Shown: positions 38,948 through 53,617, numbered from the stretch's first letter. The stretch: DNA of 64,000 bases from Monoplex corrugatus (GCA_030674185.1 JAPXFY010000021.1:70010999-70074998); one strand, 5' to 3'. Notes: a model not told the origin generated them from the letters alone. A program made the numbers and translations.

Positions 38948-41900
38948 GACCAAAGTGCATGGTGGGAGGGGGGGGGGGGGGGGTAAAGTAGCACACAACA
39001 ACAACATACACCAGTCTGTCAAATCGTGGTATAAACAGTGAAACAAGGAGGGGGGGGGGGGGGGGGGTAAAGTAGCACACAAACAACAACATACACCAGT
39101 CTGTCAAATCGTGGTATAAACAGTGAAACAAGGAGGGGGGGGGGGGGGGGGTAAAGTAGCACACAAACAACAACATACACCAGTCTGTCAAATCGTGGTA
39201 TAAAACAGTGAAACAAGGAGGGGGGGGGGGGGGGGGAGAGTAAGTGCACACAACAACAACATACACCAGTCTGTCAAATCGTGGTATAAACAGTGAAACA
39301 AGGAGGAGGGGGGGGGGGGGGGGGGTAAAGTAGCACACAACAACAACATACACCAGTCTGTCAAATCGTGGTATAAACAGTGAAACAAGGAGAGGGGGGG
39401 GGGGGGTTTAAAGTGCACACAACAACAACATACACCAGTCTGTCAAATCGTGGTATAAACAGTGAAACAAGGGAGGGGGGGGGGGGGGGGTAAAGTAGCA
39501 CACAACAACAACATACACCAGTCTGTCAAATCGTGGTATAAACAGTGAAACAAGGAGGGGGGGGGGGGGGGGGGGGTAAAGTAGCACACAAACAACAACA
39601 TACACCAGTCTGTCAAATCGTGGTATAAACAGTGAAACAAGGAGGGGGGGGGGGGGGGGGGTTAAAGTAGCACACACAACAACATACACCAGTCTGTCAA
39701 ATCGTGGTATAAACAGTGAAACAAGGAGGGGGGGGGGGGGGGGGTAAAGTAGCACACAACAACAATACACCAGTCTGTCAAATCGTGGTATAAACAGTGA
39801 AACAAGGAGGGGGGGGGGGGGGGGTAAAGTAGCACACAGACAACAACATACACAGTCTGTCAAATCGTGGTATAACAGTGAAACAAGGAGGGGGGGGGGG
39901 GGGGGGTTAAAGTAGACACACAAACAACAACATACACCAGTCTGTCAAATCGTGGTATAAACAGTGAAACAAGGAGGGGGGGGGGGGGGGGGGGGGTAAA
40001 GTAGCACACAAACAACAACATACACCAGTCTGTCAAATCGTGGTATAAACAGTGAAACAAGGAGAGGGGGGGGGGGGGGGGGTAAAGTAGCACACAACAA
40101 CAACATACACCAGTCTGTCAAATCGTGGTATAAACAGTGAAACAAGGAGGGGGGGGGGGGGGGGGGGGGGGGTTAAAGTAGCACACAACAACAACATACA
40201 CCAGTCTGTCAAATCGTGGTATAAACAGTGAAACAAGGAGGGGGGGGGGGGGGGGGGTTAAAGTAGCACACAAACAACAAATACACCAGTCTGTCAAATC
40301 GTGGTATAAACAGTGAAACAAGGAGGGGGGGGGGGGGGGGGGGTAAAGTAGCACACAAACAACATACACCAGTCTGTCAAATCGTGGTATAAACAGTGAA
40401 ACAAGGAGGGGGGGGGGGGGGGGTAAAGTAGCACACAAACAACAACATACACCAGTCTGTCAAATCGTGGTATAAACAGTGAAACAAGGAGGGGGGGGGG
40501 GGGGGGGGTAAAGTAGCACCACAAACAACATACACCAGTCTGTCAAATCGTGGTATAAACAGTGAAACAAGGAGGGGGGGGGGGGGGGGTAAAGTAGCAC
40601 ACAAACAACAACATACACCAGTCTGTCAAATCGTGGTATAAACAGTGAAACAAGGAGGGGGGGGGGGGGGGGGTAAAGTAGCACACATACAACATACACC
40701 AGTCTGTCAAATCGTGGTATAAACAGTGAAACAAGGAGGGGGGGGGGGGGGGGTAAAGTAGCACACAAACAACAACATACACCAGTCTGTCAAATCGTGG
40801 TATAAACAGTGAAACAAGGAGGGGGGGGGGGGGGGGGTAAAGTAGCACAAACAACAACATACACCAGTCTGTCAAATCGTGGTATAAACAGTGAAACAAG
40901 GAGGGGGGGGGGGGGGGTAAAGTAGCACACAAACAACAACATACACCAGTCTGTCAAATCGTGGTATAAACAGTGAAACAAGGGAGGGGGGGGGGGGGGG
41001 GGGGTAAAGTAGCACACAAACAACACATACACCAGTCTGTCAAATCGTGGTATAAACAGTGAAACAAGGAGGGGGGGGGGGGGGGGGGGTATAATATAAA
41101 CAGTGAAACAAGGAGAGGGGGGGGGGGGGGGGGGGGGGTAAAGTAGCACATACAACAACATACACCAGTCTGTCAAATCGTGGTATAAACAGTGAAACAA
41201 GGGAGGGGGGGGGGGGGGGGGTAAAGTAGCACACAACAACAACATACACAGTCTGTCAAATCGTGGTATAAACAGTGAAACAAGGAGAGGGGGGGGGGGG
41301 GGGGGGTAAAGTAGCACACAACAACAACATACACCAGTCTGTCAAATCGTGGTATAAACAGTGAAACAAGGAGGGGGGGGGGGGGGGGGGGGTAAAGTAG
41401 CACACAAACAACAACATACACCAGTCTGTCAAATCTGGTATAACAGTGAAACAAGGAGGGGGGGGGGTAAAGTAGCACACATACAACAACATACACCAGT
41501 CTGTCAATCGTGGTATAAACAGTGAAACAAGGAGGGGGGGGGGGGGGGGGGTTAAAGTAACACACAGACAACAACATACACCAGTCTGTCAAATCGTGGT
41601 ATAAACAGTGAAAAAAGGGGGGGGGGGGGGGGGGGGGGGGGTTAAAGTAGCACACAAACAACAACATACACCAGTCTGTCAAATCGTGGTATAAACAGTG
41701 AAACAAGGAGAGGGGGGGGGGGGGTAAAGTAGCACACAAACAACAACATACACCAGTCTGTCAAATCGTGGTATAAACAGTGAAACAAGGAGAGGGGGGG
41801 GGGGGGGGGGGGGGGGTTAAAGTAGCACACAAACAACAATACACCAGTCTGTCAAATCGTGGTATAAACAGTGAAACAAGGAGAGGGGGGGGGGGGGGGG

Positions 41901-44900
41901 GTTAAAGTAGCACACAAACAACATACACCAGTCTGTCAAATCGTGGTATAAACAGTGAAACAAGGAGGGGGGTGGGGTAAAGTAGCACACAAACAACAAC
42001 ATACACCAGTCTGTCAAATCGTGGTATAAACAGTGAAACAAGGAGAGGGGGGGGGGGGGGGGGGGTAAAGTAGCACACAAACAACATCATACACCAGTCT
42101 GTCAAATCGTGGTATAAACAGTGAAACAAGGAGAGGGGGGGGGGGGGGTAAAGTAGCACACAAACAACAACATACACCAGTCTGTCAAATCGTGGTATAA
42201 ACAGTGAAACAAGGAGGGGGGGGGGGGTAAAGTAGCACACATACAACAACATACACCAGTCTGTCAAATCGTGGTATAAACAGTGAAACAAGGAGAGGGG
42301 GGGGGGGGGTAAAGTAGCACACAAACAACAACATACACCAGTCTGTCAAATCGTGGTATAAACAGTGAAACAAGGAGAGGGGGGGGGGGGGGGGGGTAAA
42401 GTAGCACACAAACAACAACATACACCAGTCTGTCAAATCGTGGTATAAACAGTGAAACAAGGAGAGGGGGGGGGGGGTAAAGTAGCACACATACAACAAC
42501 ATACACCAGTCTGTCAAATCGTGGTATAAACAGTGAAACAAGGAGAGGGGGGGGGGGGGGTTAAAGTAGCACACAAACAACAACATACACCAGTCTGTCA
42601 AATCGTGGTATAAACAGTGAAACAAGGAGGGGGGGGGGGGGGGGGGGGTAAAGTAGCACACAAACAACAACATACACCAGTCTGTCAAATCGTGGTATAA
42701 ACAGTGAAACAAGGAGAGGGGGGGGGGGGGGGGGGTAAAGTAGCACACAAACAACAACATACACCAGTCTGTCAAATCGTGGTATAAACAGTGAACAAGA
42801 GAGGGGGGGGGGGGGGGGTAAAGTAGCACACATACAACAACATACACCAGTCTGTCAAATCGTGGTATAAACAGTGAAACAAGGAGAGGGGGGGGGGGGG
42901 GGTAAAGTAGCACACAAACAACAACATACACCAGTCTGTCAAATCGTGGTATAAACAGTGAAACAAGGAGGGGGGGGGGGGGGGGGTAAAGTAGCACACA
43001 ACAACAACATACACCAGTCTGTCAAATCGTGGTATAAACAGTGAAACAGGGGGAGGGGGGGGGGGGGGTAAAGTAGCCACAAACAACAACATACACCAGT
43101 CTGTCAAATCGTGGTATAAACAGTGAAACAAGGAGAGGGGGGGGGGGGGGGGTAAAGTAGAACAACAAAACATACACCAGTCTGTCAAATCGTGGTATAA
43201 ACAGTGAAACAAGGGAGGGGGGGGGGGGGGGGTTAAGTAGCACAAAAACAACAACATACACAGTCTGTCAAATCGTGTATAAACAGTGAAACAAGGAGGG
43301 GGGGGGGGGGGGGGGGGGTAAAGTAGCACACAACAACAATACACCAGTCTGTCAAATGTGGTATAAACAGTGAAACAAGGAGGGGGGGGGTAAAGTAGCA
43401 CACAAACAAAACATACACCAGTCTGTCAAATCGTGGTATAAACAGTGAAACAAGGAGGGGGGGGGGGGGGGGGGGTAAAGTAGACACAAACAACAACATA
43501 CACCAGTCTGTCAAATCGTGGTATAAACAGTGAAACAAAGGGGGGGGGGGGGGTAAAGTAGCACACAACAACAACATACACAGTCTGTCAAATCGTGGTA
43601 TAAACAGTGAAACAAGGGGGGGGGGGGGGGGTAAAGTAGCACACAAACAAAACATACACAGTCTGTCAAATCGTGGTATAAACAGTGAAACAGAGGGGGG
43701 GGGGGGGGGGGGGGGTAAGTAGCACACAAACAACACATACACAGTCTGTCAAATCGTGGTATAAACAGTGAAACAAGGAGAGGGGGGGGGGGGGGGTTAA
43801 AGTAGCACACAAACAACACTACACCAGTCTGTCAAATCGTGGTATAAACAGTGAAACAAGGAGAGGGGGGGGGGGTAAAGTAGCCACAAACAACAACATA
43901 CACCAGTCTGTCAAATCGTGGTATAAACAGTGAAACAAGGAGGGGGGGGGGGGGGGGGGGTAAAGTAGCACACAAACAACATCATACACAGTCTGTCAAA
44001 TCGTGGTATAAACAGTGAAACAGGAGAGGGGGGGGGGGGGGGGGTAAAGTAGCACACAACAACAACATACACCAGTCTGTCAAATCGTGGTATAAACAGT
44101 GAAACAAGAGAGAGGGGGGGGGGGGGGGGGGTAAAGTAGCACACATACAACACATACACCAGTCTGTCAAATCGTGGTATAAACAGTGAAACAAGGAGAG
44201 GGGGGGGGGGGGGTAAAGTAGCACACAAACAACAACATACACCAGTCTGTCAAATCGTGGTATAAACAGTGAAACAAGGAGGGGGGGGGGGGGGGGGTTA
44301 AAGTAGCACACAAACAACAACATACACAGTCTGTCAAATCGTGGTTAAACAGTGAAACAAGGAGGGGGGGGGGGGGGGGGTGAAAGTAGCACACATACAA
44401 CATCATACACCAGTCTGTCAAATCGTGGTATAAACAGTGAAACAAGGAGAGGGGGGGGGGTAAAGTAGCACACAAACAACAACATACACCAGTCTGTCAA
44501 ATCGTGGTATAAACAGTGAAACAAGGAGAGGGGGGGGGGGGGGGGGGTAAAGTAGCACACATACAACATACACCAGTCTGTCAAATCGTTGTATAAACAG
44601 TGAAACAAGGAGGGGGGGGGGGGGGTAAAGTAGCACACAAACAACAACATACACCAGTCTGTCAAATCGTGGTATAAACAGTGAAACAAGGAGAGGGGGG
44701 GGGGGTTAAAGTAGCACACATACAACAACATACACCAGTCTGTCAAATCGTGGTATAAACAGTGAACAAGGTGGGGGGGGGGGGGGGGGTTAAAGTAGCA
44801 CACATACAACAACATACACCAGTCTGTCAAATCGTGGTATAAACAGTGAAACAAGGAGGGGGGGGGGGGGGGTAAAGTACACACAACAACAACATACACC

Positions 44901-47490
44901 AGTCTGTCAATCGTGGTATAAACAGTGAAACAAGGGGGGGGGGGGGGGGGGGTAAGTAGCACACAAACAACAACATACACCAGTCTGTCAAATCGTGGTA
45001 TAAACAGTGAAACAAGGAGAGGGGGGGGGGGGGTAAAGTAGCACACAAACAACAACATACACCAGTCTGTCAAATGTGGTATAAACAGTGAAACAAGGAG
45101 AGGGGGGGGGGGGGGGGGGTAAAGTAGCACACAAACAACATACACCAGTCTGTCAAATCGTGGTATAAACAGTGAAACAAGGAGAGGGGGGGGGGGGGTA
45201 AAGTAGCACACAAACAACATACACCGTCTGTCAAATGTGGTTAAACAGTGAAACAAGGAGGGGGGGGGGTAAAGTAGCACACAAACAACAACATACACCA
45301 GTCTGTCAAATCGTGGTATAAACAGTGAAACAAGGAGGGGGGGGGGGGGGTAAAGTAGCACACAAACAACACATACACCAGTCTGTCAAATCGTGGTTAA
45401 ACAGTGAAACAAGGAGGGGGGGGGGGGGGGGGTAAGTAGCACACAACAAAACATACACCAGTCTGTCAATGTGGTTAAACGTGAAACAAGGAGGGGGGGG
45501 GGGTTAAAGTAGCACACAAACAACAACATACACCAGTCTGTCAAATCGTGGTATAAGTGAAACAAGGAGAGGGGGGGGGGGGGGGGGTAAGTAGCCACAA
45601 ACAACAACATACACCGTCTGTCAAATCGTGGTATAACAGTGAAACAAGGAGAGGGGGGGGGGGGGTAAGTAGCACACAAACAACAACATACACAGTCTGT
45701 AAATCGTGGTATAAACAGTGAAACAAGGAGAGGGGGGGGGGGTAAGTAGCACACAAACAACAATACACAGTCTGTCAAATCGTGGTATAAACAGTGAAAC
45801 AAGGAGGGGGGGGGGGGGGGGGGGGGGGGGGTAAGTAGCACACAACAACACATACACCAGTCTGTCAATCGTGGTATAAACAGTGAAACAAGGAGAGGGG
45901 GGGGGGGGGGGGGGGTAAAGTAGCACACAACAACAACATACACCAGTCTGTCAAATCGTGGTATAAACAGTGAAACAAGAAGGGGGGGGGGGGGGGGGGG
46001 TTAAAGTAGCACACATACAACATCATCACCGTCTGTCAAATCGTGGTATAAACAGTGAACAAGGAGAGGGGGGGGGGGGGTAAAGTAGCACACAAACAAC
46101 AACATACACCAGTCTGTCAAATCGTGGTATAAACAGTGAAACAAGGAGGGGGGGGGGGGGGGTTAAAGTAGCACACAAACAACAACATACACCAGTCTGT
46201 CAAATCGTGGTATAAAACAGTGAAACAAGGAGGGGGGGGGGGGGGGGGTAAAGTAGCACACATACAACATCATACACCAGTCTGTCAAATCGTGGTATAA
46301 ACAGTGAAACAAGGGAGGGGGGGGGGGGGGGGGGGGGGGGGGTAAAGTAGACACAAACAACAACATACACCAGTCTGTCAAATCGTGGTTTAAACAGTGA
46401 AACAAGGAGAGGGGGGGGGGGGGGGGTTAAAGTAGCACACATACAACATACACAGTCTGTCAAATCGTTGTATAAACAGTGAAACAAGGAGGGGGGGGGG
46501 GGGGGTGTAAAGTAGCACACAAACAACAACATACACCAGTCTGTCAAATCGTGGTATAAACAGTGAAACAAGGAGAGGGGGGGGGGGGGTTAAAGTAGCA
46601 CACATACAAAACATACACAGTCTGTCAAATGTGGTATAAACAGTGAAACAAGGATGGGGGGGGGGGGGGGGTTAAAGTAGCACACATACAAACAACACAC
46701 CAGTCTGTCAAATCGTGGTATAAACAGTGAAACAAGGATGGGGGGGGGGGGGGGGGGTAAAGTAGCACACATACAACAACCATACACCAGTCTGTCAAAT
46801 CGTGGTATAAACAGTGAAACAAGGAGGGGGGTGGGGGGGGGGGGGGGGTAAAGTAGCACACAAACAACAACATACACCAGTCTGTCAAATCGTGGTATAA
46901 ACAGTGAAACAAGGAGAGGGGGGGGGGGGGTAAAGTAGCACACAAACAACATCATACACCAGTCTGTCAAATCGTGGTATAAACAGTGAAACAAGGAGAG
47001 GGGGGAGGGGGGTAAAGTAGCACACAAAAAACAACATACACCAGTCTGTCAAATCGTGGTATAAACAGTGAAACAAGGAGAGGGGGGGGGGGGGGATAAA
47101 GTAGCACACAAACAACAACATACACCAGTCTGTCAAATCGTGGTATAAACAGTGAAACAAGGAGGGGGGGGGGGGGGGGGGGTAAAGTAGCACACAAACA
47201 ACATCATACACCAGTCTGTCAAATCGTGGTATAAACAGTGAAACAAGGAGGGGGGGGGGGGGGTAAAGTAGCACACAAACAACAACATACACCAGTCTGT
47301 CAAATCGTGGTATAAACAGTGAAACAAGGAGGGGGGGGGGGGGGGGGGGGGTTAAAGTAGCACACATACAACAACATACACCAGTCTGTCAAATCGTGGT
47401 ATAAACAGTGAAACAAGGAGGGGGGGATAAAGTAGCACACAAACAACAACATACACACAGTCTGTCAAATCGTGGTATAAACAGTGAAAA
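38948..47490. repeat. Approximately 83 bp satellite with a poly-G run in every unit, about 102 units
   Basis: Each unit has a complex part of about 65 bp (anchors TAAAGTAGCACACAAACAAC, ACACCAGTCTGTCAAATCGT, GGTATAAACAGTGAAACAAG) and a run of roughly 8 to 26 G, often starting GAGG or GAGAGG. Period examples: TAAAG at 38984, 39068 and 39152. The G-runs are all on the plus strand. Unit quality varies: 42000-43000 is clean, whereas 43200-46700 has many one-base losses in the complex part. It lies in the 22.4 kb intron between exons 53762-53618 and 31230-31162. The Pro-rich minus-strand frames (LFIPRFDRLVYVVV then PPPP, up to 338 residues) are readings of it and not proteins I would call. Confidence 0.98.
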
Positions 47491-48616
47491 AATCATACAA
47501 TGAAAATGTCTTTCACTAGAGCCTATTCCAAAACGATCAACCTTGTCCACAAACTGCTGACAACTATAAACAGACTATGTTCACACTTCAAAGAACAGAG
47601 ATCCAAGTCAATCATTTGAGAGACAGTTCAGACAGACAGACAGACGGTAAGTGGAGGGGAGTTGAAACATACAGACAGAGACACAGAGAGAGCCTTTAAA
47701 ACCAGAAAAAGAAAAAAGCTCTGCAAAATGAAGCAAGCTGCTTGATGAAAAATATCACCAGCCAGGCTACGAAAGCTGGGCACCTGAGCAAGCGTCTGCA
47801 ATATGAACTACTGTTGAAAAGAACAGGATAAACAAAAGAAAATTACTACAGAAATTAATGGAAATTATGACTTGATATAAGAAAACCAATGACACAAACA
47901 TAAGCAATGAAAAAATACAAGAAAGAACTGACAGTACACAAAGTGTGCAAGGATGGAACTGACAGGGGAGTGTCATCAAAAGGTCTGACAGACACAGGAA
48001 AGAAAATTGTCCATTCTGAAAGACAGACACAAAGTTACACAGGATCAAGGAAATCTGCAGTGAATCACTGAGGTTACAAAACAAACAAACAAAATGTGGA
48101 CCATTAGTAATCATCAAAAAGGACCAAAAAACCCACCAATGATACCCAAAATGAACAAAACCAATCAAGGCCACCGTAAACAACGTAAACACGACACCAC
48201 CACTGATAAGGAAAAAGGTATAAGAGGATCAAGCCACACAAACAATCTTCCGTTTCTCATGTTCTAGTACTTTTATACGACTTGATGGCAACATGATGAA
48301 AACACTAGCTGCCAACTTAAAAACCAGATCAGAACTGGAAGTTCTTGATGAAGAGTGTGTATCTGCCCAACAGCATACTGTCCTAACTTCAGGCAACTAT
48401 CCATGTGAAGATGTATTCTGCAGGAAGTATTTCATACAAAACTGTACTCTGTGGCTAAAGAACATGCAAAGTCCCTTTAAAATGCTATCCATGAAAACAA
48501 TGTAGAAACTGGTCTTGACACAATTTTTTTTACACTGGAGCATTGTGACAACTAAAATGGTGATGCACACTGGGATACACTCATGAAACTTTGAGCAAAG
48601 ACTAAATTCATACACT
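47491..48616. other. Unique intron-like sequence, nothing recognised
   Basis: About 1.1 kb, A-rich on the plus strand. The 141-residue minus frame (48192-47767) is hydrophobic but lacks a recognisable family, a splice context or high GC, so I leave it uncalled. Confidence 0.45.
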
Positions 48617-48860
48617 TCGTTTCTGGAACAATCATGCCTACAACTTTCAGAAAAGACCAATGATTCAATCCACAGAAGAAAAATTCACAGACTTCTTTAC
48701 TGGCACAATAATGCCTACAACTTTCAGGAAACACCTATGATTCAATCCATAGAAGAAAAATTACCTTACATCTTTTCTAGCACAAATATATCCACAACTT
48801 TAAGAACAGAGTTACGATTCACAAAATTCAACTCAATTCTTTTCAGGCACAATTACATCT
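48617..48860. repeat. Old, diverged 78 bp tandem repeat, about 3 units
   Basis: CACTTCGTTTCTGGAACAAT near 48617, CTTCTTTACTGGCACAATAA near 48690, CATCTTTTCTAGCACAAATA near 48769 and a partial unit near 48835 align, with CCTACAACTTTCAG and GATTCAATCCA in the first two. Confidence 0.75.
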
Positions 48861-49064
48861 ACACACACACACACACAAACACATGCCAAAAGCTCATCTG
48901 AATCAGTTTCCTGTTTCCTCTGAAAGGGTACTGGAAAAAATTCAAAGACCTTCGAAGGTCTCTCCAAGGCAAAAACAACAAGACAAAGGACAACATCTGG
49001 CACCAGACAGAGGCTACACAAGTCCACCACAAGATCACCAGACAACATCAACCATGAAACCTAC

Positions 49065-49107
49065 TATTCGGCCCACTGCTCGCCGCACGTTTTTGGGGTG
49101 TCGAGGT
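49065..49107 (-). CDS. Candidate small exon (cassette or false positive)
   Basis: A 43 bp minus-strand segment with acceptor CCCTCTGTGCCCAG (49108 upward) and donor ATA/GTAGGT (GT at 49064-49063). Read in the phase left by exon 53762-53618 it gives TSTPQKRAASSGPN, matching the Ser/Thr/Pro-rich style of the neighbours. It leaves one base, whereas the next exon I support (31230-31162) starts in phase 0. Either a further exon is missed, or it is skipped, or it is not an exon. Confidence 0.3.
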
Positions 49108-49745
49108 CTGGGCACAGAGGGACAGAACAACACTGACAGCGTGAGACATGGGATATGCGTGACACGACACAACATCCCCATATACACGTACACGTCATGT
49201 GACAACAGTTAACAGTGGAATGGAATTCCTGATAACAATTCATACAGCAGTCTCATAAATCCCTAATACGTGAATTCTTTTATTTCATTTTATCAGGACT
49301 GTCCCTGAAGCTTCAAACCATGAAAATGTTAACATTTTTATGTCAGAGAATCTGTGAGAACTGTTATTTAATGAAAAGCTTACAGGCTGAAAGCATAGGC
49401 AACTTTGATGGAGAAACAAGCTGGCATGGTTTCATAAAAACCCTACACAAAACAACACTTAGCTGGCACATCTACCAGGACACAAGCCATGTATTCTACA
49501 AGGTCACTAAAAACACTGATCTATACACAGGTCAATTATACATATTCATGTACTGAACAATAAGTGAAGTAATCTACACTTTACTTTCAAACACCAATAA
49601 CCTACAAACAAAAAACAACAAAAAAACAAAAACAAAAGAAAACGTGTGTTTAAAACTATAGATCACACTATGTTACCAAATTGAATTCTTACAATCAATT
49701 TTCTTGAGGCAAAAAAAAAAAAAAACACCACTCGCACTAACACAA

Positions 49746-50330
49746 TTGTCTCCTATCCCACTCTCCCCTATCTCCTCTGACATGACTGTTTAACCCCTCC
49801 TATCCCACTCTCCCCTATCTCCTCTGACATGACTGTTTAACCTCTCCTATCCCACTCTCCCCTTATCTCTTCTGACATGACTGTTTAACCTCTCCTATCC
49901 CACTCTCCCTTATCTCCTCTGACATGACTGTTTAACCTCTCTATCCCACTCTCCCTATTCCTCTGACATGACTGTTTAACCTCTCCTATCCACTTCCCCT
50001 ATCTCCTCTGACATGACTGTTTAACCTCTCCTATCCCACTCTCCCTATCTCCACTGACATGACTGTTTAACCTCTCCTATCCCACTCTCCCCTATCACCT
50101 CTGACATGACTGTTTAACCCCTCCTATCCCACTCTCCCCTATCTCCTCTGACATGACTGTTTAACCCCTCCTATCCCACTCTCCCCTATCACCTCTGACA
50201 TGACTGTTTAACCTCTCCTATCCCATTCTCCCCTATCTCCTCTGACATGACTGTTTAACCTCTCCTATCCCACTCTCCCCTATCTCCTCTGACATGACTG
50301 TTTAACCCCTCCTATCCTACTCTTCCTCAT
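49746..50330. repeat. 47 bp tandem repeat, about 12 units
   Basis: The unit has anchors TCTGACATGACTGTTTAACC and TCTCCTATCCCACTCTCCCC, period 47 bp. CCCCTCC/CTCTCC and ATCTCC/ATCACC variants alternate. It runs directly into the SINE at 50353. Confidence 0.97.
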
Positions 50331-50352
50331 CTCCTCTTCCCATTCTCTGTAT

Positions 50353-50705
50353 GTGGCTGGGTGGATAAAGCAGTCATATACAGTGACAGGAACCTGGGTT
50401 TGATCATGGTCAGCAAAAGATTTAAGATTTTGTCCACTTCCACAAGATTTTGACTAGTGGTCTGGGTGCTAGTCTTTCGGATGAGATGACAAACAGAGGT
50501 CTTATGTGCAGCATGTATTTTACACATGTTCAGGAACCCACAGCAATGGACGAGCTGTCCCTGGCAAATTCTATAGAGAACTTCTTCCCTTCATAGGTAA
50601 AACATAAAACACATGCAGACAAAAGGAAAAGGTGGCACCGCACTGTGGCAATGTGCTCTCTCCACTGACAGCAGCCTGACTGTCACACACTAAATCACAT
50701 ATGAC
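50353..50705 (+). mobile_element. tRNA-derived SINE, plus strand
   Basis: The head GTGGCTGGGTGGATAAAGCA (A-box region, from 50353) and GGGTTTGATC (B-box region, 50396-50405) are followed by a body with GTGCTAGTCTTTCGGATGAG, GGTCTTATGTGCAGCATGTA, AACCCACAGCAATGG, CCTGGCAAATTCTATAGA and GGTGGCACCGCACTGTGGCA. This body strongly resembles a SINE I remember from caenogastropod sequences (recollection, not a search). It ends in a CA-rich region at about 50705. Confidence 0.8.
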
Positions 50706-51360
<655 letters not shown>

Positions 51361-51477
51361 ATGCCTGTTGGTCTCCTCCTATTGGTTCCATATCCAACCG
51401 GCCTATGGCACAACCTGTGCCATCTTCCTGCAGCATCCCATCCCACCATAATCCTCACACATTTACACAGGAACACG

Positions 51478-52425
51478 GGTATGATCCCTAAGACAGTTCA
51501 CTATCCCAAAACACTGAAACACGTGTATGATCCCTAAGACAGTTCACTATCCCAAAACACTGAAACACGTGTATGATCCCTAAGACAGTTCACTATCCCA
51601 AAACACTGAAACACGTGTATGATCCCTAAGACAGTTCACTATCCCAAAACACTGAAACACGTGTATGATCCCTAAGACAGTTCACTATCCCAAAACACTG
51701 AAACACGTGTATGATCCCTAAGACAGTTCACTATCCCAAAACACTGAAACACTGTATGATCCCTAAGACAGTTCACTATCCCAAAACACTGAAACACGTG
51801 TATGATCCCTAAGACAGTTCACTATCCCAAAACACTGAAACACGTGTATGATCCCTAAGACAGTTCACTATCCCCAAACACTGAAACATGTGTATGATCC
51901 CTAAGACAGTTCACTATCCCAAAACACTGAAACACCTGTATGATCCCTAAGACAGTTCACTATCCCCAAACACTGAAACACGTGTATGATCCCTAAGACA
52001 GTTCACTATCCCAAAACACTGAAACACGTGTATGATCCCTAAGACAGTTCATATCCCAAACACTGAAACACGTGTATGATCCTAAGACAGTTCACTATCC
52101 CAAAACACTGAACACGTGTATGATCCCTAAGACAGTTCACTATCCCAAAACACTGAAACACGTGTATGATCCCTAAGACAGTTCACTATCCCCAAACACT
52201 GAAACACGTGTATGATCCCTAAGACAGTTCACTATCCCCAAACACTGAAACACGTGTATGACCCCTAAGACAGTTCACTATCCCAAAACACTGAAACACG
52301 TGTATGATCCCTAAGACAGTTCATATCCCAAAACACTGAAACACGTGTATGATCCTAAGACAGTTCATTATCCAAAACACTGAAACACGAGTATGACCCT
52401 AAAACAGTTCACTATCCCAAAACAC
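51478..52425. repeat. 46 bp satellite array, about 20 units
   Basis: The unit has anchors CACGTGTATGATCCCTAAGA and CAGTTCACTATCCCAAAACA, then CTGAAA, 46 bp. Units are nearly identical until about 52300, then lose single bases. Confidence 0.97.
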
Positions 52426-53401
52426 TTTTAAGAAAAGTTGCCAAATGTTGTCATGACACAAATAAAATGTTTCCTTACACAATTTTACTCTTCCTGTAGA
52501 GAACAAACACAGCTACAGGGAAGGGGGGAACGGCAACAACTCAGAATTCAAATATAAACAAGCATGTGACACAAAATCCAAAGATACAAACAAGAAATAC
52601 AGTATGACAAATTTGCATATGGTAAATCAGGTATGATAATATTACAATAATCGTGCAACAGGAGAGGGAACATATATCTTGGTTGATTATGTTCGTATTT
52701 ATCACCGTTTATAAAGTATCCTGAAAATACAAAGGATTGACAGCTGTTTCTGTACAAGTATATAAAACTGTATACATATTTCATGGTATTCTTGTCACAG
52801 CTGTGTCTGTGTTAATAAATAAAACTAGTGTACATTTCATGGTATTCATGTAAAAAATATTAAGCAGAAGCAAAAACTACAACAAAAACCAAAAAAATGG
52901 AAAGCTGTAGCTTCTTATTATTGCTCTGATTTAGTGATTACAATACTGTGTTTATTCTAGAACGTTCTTTTGCCATTATTCTAACATTATTCATCTATTA
53001 TTTCCACAAAATCCTTCCAACTTTTTCTGTTTTTGATCTGTTATTAGACTACAGCTGTAGGGAAAAAAAACTGCTCACTGAAGCTACGTAGGGCTCCAGC
53101 AACATGACACGATAGGATGGCAACAGCAGTGATAAAAAGCTACACAATAATGCGCAAAACACAGCAGTGATAACAAAACACCACATCTACTCCTAGCTGT
53201 ACACAATCAATGTCTGGCAAAACACCAAAACAGTGAAACATCAACAGCTCCCCACCTGGCCAACCGGATGCCTAAATATCAAAACAGCAACACGCTTAAA
53301 AAGACAAACCCACATGAAACAAGCAAGCATCCATTTGACATCACACCACTTTGCACAGAAAATGGAGAGAATACAGACAGTTTTACTATAGCTCTGTGTG
53401 T
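52426..53401. other. Unique intron-like sequence with a small duplication
   Basis: AT-rich DNA. AAACTGTATACATATTTCATG (shortened: ACATATTTCATGGTATTC) at about 52766-52795 recurs diverged at about 52820-52850 (ACATTTCATGGTATTC). No gene is supported. Confidence 0.45.
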
Positions 53402-53480
53402 TTAACCCTGCACTGCCCCACCTTGTCAACCCGCTTTCTGCAGAAAGGGGATAAAGGGACTGGTGAAATGAAGTGTTCAA
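53402..53480. mobile_element. Decayed TTAA palindromic element, copy E
   Basis: TTAACCCTGCACTGCCCCAC and CTTTCTGCAGAAAGG recall the family ends and palindromic centre. The right arm is degraded and no terminal TTAA remains. Confidence 0.4.
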
Positions 53481-53617
53481 GACAGAGAGAGCAGTAATAA
53501 TGGATTCAGTGCTCCAGTGTCTTAACAACATGGCAATGACAACGTGACACAACACGTACACAGGCACACAACACACACACAGAATGTTTCCAGTGAGGGC
53601 GTAGCTGATATACATAC

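Noticed and set aside
44345..45361. Long minus-strand Pro-rich frame (338 residues), and similar frames across 38948-47490
   Set aside because: Every repeat of the frame is a reading of the 83 bp satellite unit with G-runs read as Pro. Frames break wherever the G-run length changes, and there are no splice or start features.
47767..48192. 141-residue minus-strand hydrophobic frame
   Set aside because: AT-rich, lacks recognisable motifs and splice sites, and the hydrophobicity reflects A-rich plus-strand sequence read as Phe/Leu/Ile codons.
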